Part shown: positions 56,870-64,000 of the stretch, one piece after another | How the letters are laid out: each line of letters starts with the position of its first letter | How positions within the stretch are numbered: the first letter of the stretch is position 1 | Assembly (NCBI GenBank): GCA_029255685.2 | Contig: CM055318.2 | Span: forward strand, 69,969,136-70,033,135 | Length of the DNA: 64,000 bases | DNA from: Silene conica | Lineage: Eukaryota > Streptophyta > Magnoliopsida > Caryophyllales > Caryophyllaceae | Direction: 5' to 3' | Notes under the pieces: model-generated | What the model saw: only the letters and a program-made list of their open reading frames with translations | Databases searched by the model: none | Told to the model about the DNA's origin: nothing | Program-made: the position numbers and the translations under genes

Positions 56870-56973
56870 ATTGGTATCAGAGCAAATGGTTGTTTGCATG
56901 TATAATCGGTGTTGTTTTTCCGAGTTATTGTAACTTAAACAAAACTATAAATTTCGACTTATATGTTATATCA
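56870..56973 (+). mobile_element. 104 bp of copia leader after the second LTR, with a second primer-binding site
   Basis: After the 3' LTR the sequence continues as TTGGTATCAGAGC plus leader, matching 40930-41033, and stops at ATGTTATATCA. A normal insertion would end at the LTR with a target duplication. This is the remnant of a further copia unit. Confidence 0.85.
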
Positions 56974-57159
56974 CTTAATATCTGGTGCATATAGTGTACG
57001 TAGGGCAGCGACCAAAGTACATGCCAATTGAACTAGGGTTTCTCTAAAATTTTAGTTGAGCTTATATTTACCATAAACCATATACTTATTCTGTGCGAGT
57101 TACATAGTATATGTTAACTTTGATTAAAATATTGCATTAAAATTATTGAACATAATTTA
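56974..57159. other. Junction region
   Basis: 57033-57135 matches 25318-25404. The remainder is not recognised. Confidence 0.5.
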
Positions 57160-58234
57160 CTGATTTAATTTGTCTATCAATATCAATTAGAATTAATTAA
57201 TTTACTCAACTCAATACGAACCCAATAGAGTTTAAAATTTTGGTAAACTAGAAGTCCACAGATAAGTACTAATTGACTTAACATAACATTAAACTAAAAC
57301 AAAAAACACTCACACATATATGGAACAATTATGTGCATGCATGGAACGTGCATGTCAATACAATTTTTCAGTGTTGTCGATATCTAAATTTTTGTATACC
57401 ACCGTTCATTAGTTATCATTTGGTACGTAAACACTTTAAAATTGCTTTTTTTAGTTATGGTATCACTATTAACGGAAATTTAAATTCTATTGTCCGTGCG
57501 AATATAATTTTAAAAAGTATAATATCGTTATACTAATTTGAGGAGTAAATAATTATCTAATTAAACTATATTCTAACGGGCAAGAAATAAGAAATTACTA
57601 ATGCAAATATTAAATAGCTAAAAAAAACAAGATTAAAATGCTTTAACTCGATTAATTAAAAGCATAGGGCACGATTAAGCTCCAAGCATATCTTATCACA
57701 CACGTCATTACTACCCTGCGATTGTCGTACCACATAAGATATACACGGATGATTACAAAAGACTTAGAAGTATGACTATCCCACCCAGAATCATACACCC
57801 TACATAAATTATCACATATTCTCATTTGTGACGGACATATTCGTCGCAAACTTGTGACGAGTCAAATATTATCCACTTGGGTAGGAAAGGACATGACAAT
57901 GCATTTGAGATTTTCAACGTCGCATGTGTCATAGACTTAGTGTCTGATACAGTTATTCTTCGTGAAGTTTTCTAAGTTTTTGGTCTAAAATTAAGTGTTT
58001 TGTCATGTTGGACACTTCCAAGTATTTGACACGCGACCAAAGTAGAGCATCGGAGTAATATAGATTTAGATGCCTGCCAACCTACTGAAACATAGGGGTG
58101 AGAATATTGCACAATGGAGTACAGAAGTAGAAGCAGTTTTTAATAGGATTGACACACCCCAAGCAAAGTTGTCACGCATGATCTCCATAATTATTGCTGG
58201 CAAATTTGGTTTAAGCCACTCCTTTTCTTTTCAG

Positions 58235-58334
58235 GGGGTATTTGAGAAATTTGATAGAGATCGATGTGGAAAAATTGATGTCGGAGAACTAAAAGATGCA
58301 CTGTATAGTTTAGGATATGCTGTCCCTCCGTCGG
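58235..58334 (+). pseudogene. EF-hand exon relic (CML/grancalcin-like), block B copy 2
   Basis: Preceded by a good acceptor (CTTTTCTTTTCAG), the exon encodes GVFEKFDRDRCGKIDVGELK and ALYSLGYAVPPS. It is closer to the family than copy 1, where Gly is Val before Glu12. A 98-residue frame (58070-58366) runs through intron-like sequence and is not a credible protein. Single exon only, so a fragment. Confidence 0.7.
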
Positions 58335-58376
58335 ACACGATTATCACATACTCTCATTTAAGTTAAACCAATTAGG

Positions 58377-58521
58377 TACATTTCCCATCTATCCACACTA
58401 CATCATTTATCATGATGTTATTAATGTATGACAAAAAAAAGAAAAGAGGTAAATTTCCCATCTACCCACACTACATCATTTATCATGATGTTATTAATAT
58501 ATGACAAAAAAAGAAAAGAGG
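58377..58521. repeat. 73-bp tandem duplication in block B copy 2
   Basis: Two units (TACATTTCCCATCTA ... and AAATTTCCCATCTACC ...), as at 9552-9695. Confidence 0.85.
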
Positions 58522-60869
58522 TTTATATAAAGCGCAACAATTGAATATTCGGACAGGATTTCATCAATACGTGGCTACAGAATATTTCATGTTGCAAACA
58601 ATCACTACAATTATCAAAATATCAAACTTTATCATGGATCTTCGCTTTGAAAACATTTTGAAACTTTTGAAACATTGAAGTGGTAATTGTGGCAATTTTT
58701 TAACACGAATCGAAAATGCAATTTTACTAGCTACAAATCGAAAACAAAGCTACACGAAGACATTCTGACTCTTCTTTACAAAAAGATTGTCCTTGTAAAT
58801 TGTAGCTCATGAAATATGAAAATTTAACGATAAAAGTAAACGAATTCACAAGACTATCACTTCCTTAATTCACATGTATACCAATTAATAATTCAAAATA
58901 TTGTGGTCAGATTTTAAGCATAGCATTATGCAAAACACTTTGTGGCATAACAATATACATGAAGAAGTTATAAAGATTATTATCGCGGGGAATTAAACAC
59001 AGATATACCATTAATATATGAAAGGACATCAACATGATTCACATTGTTAAAAATACTAACAATTACTAATAACAATTAGATTGCTATATCATGCTAATAA
59101 GTTTACCAGTTAAATTCATTCTACCACGTGTCTAGACTCTTCTCTGAGGAACATGACTTTAACATTACATATGAACACCACATAATTATTTAGAGGTCAT
59201 ATCAATAGAAAACGCTAGCGTCTGTATAGTTGAAACTACTTTGCATAAAACTCAAGGAAATAACAAGGTTATAATATCATATAATAACGTTCATCTTCAT
59301 ATCATATGTCTATCGTACATACTACTAATGCCATACTAGAACATTACATAGTTACATTACAGAATTCATATTGATTAAACTTTTATATTGAAACTTACGT
59401 AACTTACAATTTAAACAATCAAATATCATGTTGCAACTTCCAAAAATTGTAATTAAATAACTGTCCAACCATTTTGTGAACCATTATAGTTTTTGAGAAA
59501 TATAATGAATTCACTAATCATAGGAAAAATAATCAAATGCAAAACTTAAGGGAATTATTTATAACAAATTTTTCAACTCGGTTGGTCTGAACAGAAACAT
59601 GACAGCAATTAAACAGAAAATTGGGCAAATTGCAAAAATCACTATTAAATAACGACTCGTTAAGATTTTACGTGACTTATCATTTTGAAAACGTGAATGA
59701 ATATTCTAAAAATTGGAGTTGGAATTATACATAAAAAATAAATACGTTTTAAATGGTTTATTTTCCAAAAACATGGGTTAAAACAGAACTGTGCAGTGAC
59801 AATCTGACCACTGTCGACTAAAATATTTATTTCTCTCAAAATATAAGTCTTTTTAACATGAAACCAAAAGCATAGGAAATCTAACTCAAAATTTTATCAT
59901 ACATAAAATTTTCACATTCATATAGAAAACACATTTTAAATGGCAGCCCGTACAAACAAGGTAACATTCTGAAAATTTATCAAAATTTTTGTTCCTAAAA
60001 AAAACAACTTAACATTATCACATTTAAATACAACCATTCTTCTTCCAAATATGTTGACATATAATTTGAAGCATTGAAATCACATTGTGCCAATTTAACG
60101 GGTATTCATTATTTCAAACTGAAATTGCCATCTACAAGACGGTAAAGATTGTGAAATTGAAAAGTAGCGTCAACGAAATAATTCAATAGTTATACATATA
60201 TGAACAATGCATTAGTTCTTACCATCGTAACAATCACAACATAATAGTACGTAAATATGTATCCCAGAAATCACCAAGGTGCCACTTATTGAATACTGAC
60301 TCTATAACTAAACTAATTGTGTGTAAAAAGAAATTGCCATGTAACACTAGTACAAAAATACCCTATTGCGTCAAGTGATTTACGTCGGTTCTAAAAGAAC
60401 TGATGAAAAAAGTACTTAATTTTGGCGGGAGTCCAATTTTACACCATAGACCACTTATTTGCGCCAGTTCTTAATAAGGAACTGACGTTTTTAGCGTTCA
60501 CTTTTGCATCAGTTGTGCCCAAAACTTACGCATTTACCTAATATTATACTTTTGCTTCAGTTTTTTCCTATAACCGACGTATTTACATAGAAGTTTTTGC
60601 TTCAGTTTAAAATTGAAACTGACGCATTTAAAATGGACTTTGAAAATTTACGACTTCTAATATCTTAACCTAGTATTCTTTTCCATAACCAAAATTGAAA
60701 AAACTAATACGCGGAAATTGCTTTTTCGTCTTCATCAGTTCACCAGTTCGTCTTCATTAGTTCGTCTTCATCAGTACACCACCGTCTTCTTCAGTTCATT
60801 GTCCGTCACCGTCTTCATCATCTTCAGCGTGCTCAAACCCTTGTTTTTTTGCCGATTAGATGTAAGTTT

Positions 60870-62150
60870 TATTCGCTTATTTGACTCGAATTGAAACCAT
60901 TTTCTGTGAATTTTGGCCTTAATTTCTCGTTTTAGTGACTAAATTGTTGTTGTTACTGGTTCCCTTTGACACGAATTCATGCCATTGATACCCTTTTCGC
61001 CTATTACAGTACTAATTACGGGTAAACCTTCTGAAATTGTGTAACTTGAGGATTATTTCAAGTAATAATCGTGAGTTCCTGTCCAAGTATAATTGCAAAT
61101 TGTGGGGAGAAAATGCTTATAATTGTTTATATGTTGGAAGAAATTATACATATTCCTCCATATATAAAGGATAATAATCGTGTCCAATGTACAAGGGCAC
61201 GGGTACGGTAGAGTAGCAGAGAAAGATGCAGTAGAGTCAGTTGTGCGGGGCTGTTTTGTTGCGGCGACTATTGCTGGGCAGATCAGTCTCGTGGCAGCGT
61301 GAATAAGACAGGAATGGAGTTCGTATCAATGGAACGGTATTTAATGGATACCTGGACACTTTATTTTTCTTCTATGGTTTGATTCAATTGAAATTTATGG
61401 CTGATTTGTGCATTGCAGCCTGTTAAAATTATCAATTGTTAATTTGTTTGTTTACTTAGCTGCTTAAATGATTTTCAAATCTTCAATGGCCCCATATAGA
61501 TAATTAGCCTACATCTGAGGCGAGTCCTAGCTCAGTTAGGCTGCACCCTAGAAACAATCATCGGCAATGGAGTTACCCACTAGGCTTTATTGACACGTCT
61601 CGTCTCATTCATTCTCTGGTCTTCTTTCTTTAATAATGTTGTTTCCGCTGTTTCCATTTCCAATGAAGTCAAAGACTCGTTTACCTTCTTGTTCTCAATT
61701 ATGATTGAATAAATCAAAATGACTCCGTAAAGGTTGCTCTTGTTTCTATTGTGAAGAATCGATGCACTTGTCGACACAATTTTCATTTTCAATCATTCGG
61801 AAATAGCCTCTTTCTGTTGCTAAGTACTAACACAGGGTTAAGGCTTCCTACCCCCTTGCCCCACAATTTGCGAGAGCCATTGAGGCAGTGGGGTAATGTT
61901 GTGTCGGTAGTAGAATAAAAGAGAGTAGAACACAAGTCATTGTAGGTATGTCGTAAAATTTGTGCACAATTGTTGGTTACTGAAGTATAGTAACTTAAAC
62001 TGGATTTTGACCCATTTTGAAATAGTTCATTAGAGGAACTCATAATTACTAGGTGCGAAGTTAGTATTAAGACAAGAAAAATTACCTTGTATGATGTATT
62101 TAAATGTTGGATTTGTTGTAATTGATAATAGTTTAACTTATTTTATTGCT
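60870..62150. other. Interior of the second CACTA element, no gene recognised
   Basis: Intron-like sequence after a UTR-like stretch. The first exons of dCMP deaminase were not found here. Short open frames do not resemble known proteins. Confidence 0.45.
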
Positions 62151-62154
62151 AAAG

Positions 62155-63741
62155 GTTGGTGCTTGTTTGGTCAGCCAGAATGGCGTAATACTCGGTAAGA
62201 TTCTACACAATCTTTCATGGTTAGAGATCTGCAAGAGCTAATTTTATTTCGCTATGGTGTAATCTTCATATTCATAACACACGTGGTAAACTCTTTATTC
62301 AGGCATTGGCTATAATGGATTTCCTCGAGGTTGTTCAGACGATAAACATCCATGGGCAAAGGTTAGTCATTAATGAGTGATTTTAAACTAGAACCATACT
62401 CATACTCATGCTATTACTTATTAATCTCCTTTTGCCTCTAGAGACAAAGTATCCGTAAGCACTTTCGTCCCTCAAACCTGTCTCGTTCAACCTTGTTTGT
62501 GTTCATGTTGTTCCCTTCATGTGTTTAGTGCATAATCCACTCATGGTTTTGAGTGTCATAACTCATCATTTTGTTACTGCGTGTTCCCATCTCTTATTTG
62601 GTCTAAATTAACTCTGCACTTTTCCTTGAAATGTTATTAGGTATGTCTGTCATGCTGAAGTAAATGCCATACTCAACACAAATCACGCATCAGCCGCAGG
62701 GGAGGTATGATAAAGTTATAAAACAACCTTATTCATGCCTTAAGATGTAGTTTGTCCGATTATGCAAACAATTTTGTAGCAGTGTTCTGTATTTCAGACT
62801 TTGCAATACATCATTGTCCATCAACACAGTCAATAAAATTTTCTTAATGACTTTGCAGAAACTTTATGTTACAATGTTTCCCTGCAATAATTATTCAGGT
62901 AATATTGTTACTACTGCTGAAATTTGTACTCTCCGGTATTCATATGAGCTGTATCTAAACCTAATTCTGCTTTTACTTAACTGCATGAGTGTTAGCCTTG
63001 TTAAATGAGTCCAGTGTTCCATACTTACCTGTAACGGTACAAGTTCTCTGGAAATCAAGTTAAACAAAAAAGGCAAGTTTTTCTTGTTATGTATCGAAGT
63101 TGATGTGGTATGGCTCTGAATACAATTTTACAAGGATAGTTTCTTGATTATGTTTGAACATCAGGGTTGGTTAAAGTTCTACTACTCAATTGAGGAAGCT
63201 AACGTCTATGCAGCTATGCTATCTCGGCGTACAGAAAACAACCTTTGAAAACATTTTTCTCTTGGGCATTCTGTCATATGACTCGTATTTTCTGTCTTGC
63301 TTTTGACTGCACATTACTAATTTTATTTGATTAATTTCTCAAATCTTATTCAGTCGGGTGTCACTGAAGTAATTTATTTTGTGGAGAAGAGGCTTGAAAA
63401 TTCGGATACCTGCTACATTGCCTCCCACAAGCTACTATCATTGGCGGGTATAAAAGTAAGCTTTCTTCCCCATTTTAATTTTTTATGAGATTCATATCAT
63501 ACCTTTTTTTGCCATGGTTAATCTTGTACCTTCATTGTTGAAAGTCGTCGAACTTCTTAAGATGTAATCTATGAGGACATCCATTTGCCGACCTTTCGAG
63601 ATTGAAGACGTTACACGACTAGCATCATAAAATGCCAATTGAATAAGTAACTTGTCTAATCACTAAGCCGGATTTTTAATGCAGGTCAGGAAACATCAAC
63701 CTCAAATGAACCAGATGAGCATAAAATTTGAAGAACCTTAA
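62155..63741 (+). pseudogene. Deoxycytidylate (dCMP) deaminase, 3' exons with introns, zinc site broken
   Basis: dCMP deaminase converts dCMP to dUMP. Exon-like segments with GT-AG borders: 62155-62194 (VGACLVSQNGVIL), 62303-62361 (IGYNGFPRGCSDDK), about 62436-62454 (PLETKYP), 62641-62704 (YVCHAEVNAILNTNHASAAG, with the catalytic HAE), 62859-62898 (KLYVTMFPC), 63354-63455 (SGVTEVIYFVEKRLENSD ... LLSLAGIK) and 63685-63741 (VRKHQPQMNQMSIKFEEP, stop TAA). In the fifth segment the family PCxxC motif is cut: after PC the sequence jumps to codons equal to IIIQ, a loss of about 14 bases. It removes the second zinc Cys and shifts frame. The 5' border of the PLETKYP exon is unclear. The first exons are missing. 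Intron retention shows a DNA-level copy, not a retrocopy. Confidence 0.85.
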
Positions 63742-64000
63742 GGAATTGCTTCATGAAAATACTGCATTTGTTGTAAGCAATTGCCTTGTTTTAATTGTCG
63801 ATAAAGTTCAATTTATAATCCATCAATCTTTTCAGTCCCCTAGTTGAGTGTGTGCAGTGCACGTAGTGTTTTTGGTTTCTAATACCTAGAGACCAAAGTG
63901 TCTAGGTATCCAAAATTTCTTTATTTCCAGATTACAAATAAATTTCTTTATTTCCAGATTACACATCAAGGTACCTCTAAAGCTTGAACTATTTAGAACG
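63742..64000. other. 3' flank of the dCMP deaminase copy, to window end
   Basis: Looks like 3' UTR and flank. A short direct repeat (AATTTCTTTATTTCCAGATTACA, 63914-63965, two copies about 28 bp apart) is the only structure seen. No CACTA terminus appears before the window ends. Confidence 0.5.

Larger units (their letters stand above)
57160..60344. repeat. Block B, copy 2
   Basis: Matches 8068-11518. It lacks the 278-bp segment of copy 1 and ends at GTAA (60341-60344), where a CACTA element begins. 58530-60340 shows no gene. Confidence 0.85.
60345..64000. mobile_element. CACTA element, left end only, carries dCMP deaminase exons (runs off window)
   Basis: CACTAGTACAAAAATACCC starts exactly where block B copy 2 stops matching copy 1 (which continues GTAAACTTTAAG at 11515), and TAA precedes it as possible 3-bp duplication. 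Subterminal motifs follow (CGTCGGTT, GACGTTTTT, AACTGACGC, CCGACGTA; 60375-60640). Next comes a UTR-like, CGTCTTCATCAGTTC-repeating stretch (60725-60840), then dCMP deaminase exons. The right terminus is outside the window, so its extent and the inclusion of the gene are inferred. Confidence 0.7.

Noticed and set aside
58070-58366. 98-residue EF-hand protein as a real gene
   Set aside because: The frame runs through intron-like sequence and a splice acceptor. Only one exon of the family is present, and copy 1 is broken in the same region.
1-64000. tRNA or rRNA genes
   Set aside because: Only primer-binding sites complementary to tRNA-Met were seen. No cloverleaf or rRNA sequence was recognised by eye; a dedicated tRNA search would be needed to exclude it fully.

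Overview
This is plant nuclear DNA, almost certainly from a eudicot with a repeat-rich genome. It is AT-rich, has GT-AG introns and plant TATA and AATAAA signals, and is dominated by nested plant transposons: Ty1-copia, Ty3-gypsy of Tekay type, hAT relics, CACTA elements and small MITE-like insertions. I cannot name the species. I saw no prokaryotic operon, CRISPR array, rRNA gene or tRNA gene. Only one kind of host gene looks intact. It occurs twice (7218-7790 and 17829-18401) and encodes a secreted 190-residue protein with a His/Phe/Pro-rich segment followed by a six-cysteine prolamin-like domain. The two proteins are identical.

The window is built from locally duplicated blocks. Block H, a decayed hAT transposase with its 3' flank, lies at about 1845-4790 and 25405-28375. 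Block F, which holds an internal 249-bp tandem duplication, lies at 6196-7015 and 28412-29215, with a scrap at 16015-16145. Block G, the prolamin-like gene with promoter and 3' flank, lies at about 7020-8068 and 17640-18625, continuing at 25240. Block D lies at 15110-15550, 16318-16770 and 29585-30010. Block B carries an EF-hand exon relic and lies at 8068-11518 and 57160-60344. The duplicates act as empty-site controls, so several insertions can be read to the base.

Insertions, left to right. A minus-strand LTR element edge (primer site 844-855) opens the window. A 259-bp hAT-type MITE (4833-5091) and then a 1,096-bp solo LTR (5100-6195) entered block H/F copy 1. A degraded gypsy LTR with primer site lies at 12119-14488. 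A gag-only copia-type element with 1,094-bp LTRs and GTTGC target duplications (18626-25239) sits downstream of gene copy 2.

A copia element begins at 30124 and its second LTR ends at 56869. It hosts three more insertions: a whole Tekay-type gypsy element inside its 5' LTR (31277-40896, duplication CTAAA), a Tekay solo LTR inside its integrase region (44239-47161, duplication AGATG), and a CACTA element at the end of its pol (49165-54749, duplication CAT). A further 104 bp of the copia leader follows the second LTR, as if a second copia unit had once been attached. A second CACTA element starts at 60345 and runs off the right edge.

Both CACTA elements appear to carry pieces of host genes. 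The first holds a broken SAC9-like phosphoinositide phosphatase segment whose catalytic motif is destroyed. The second holds several consecutive exons of a deoxycytidylate (dCMP) deaminase that has lost its second zinc-binding cysteine pair member. With the EF-hand (calmodulin-like) exon in block B, the window documents three separate gene-fragment captures or duplications. Apart from the two prolamin-like genes, I see no gene likely to make a functional host protein.
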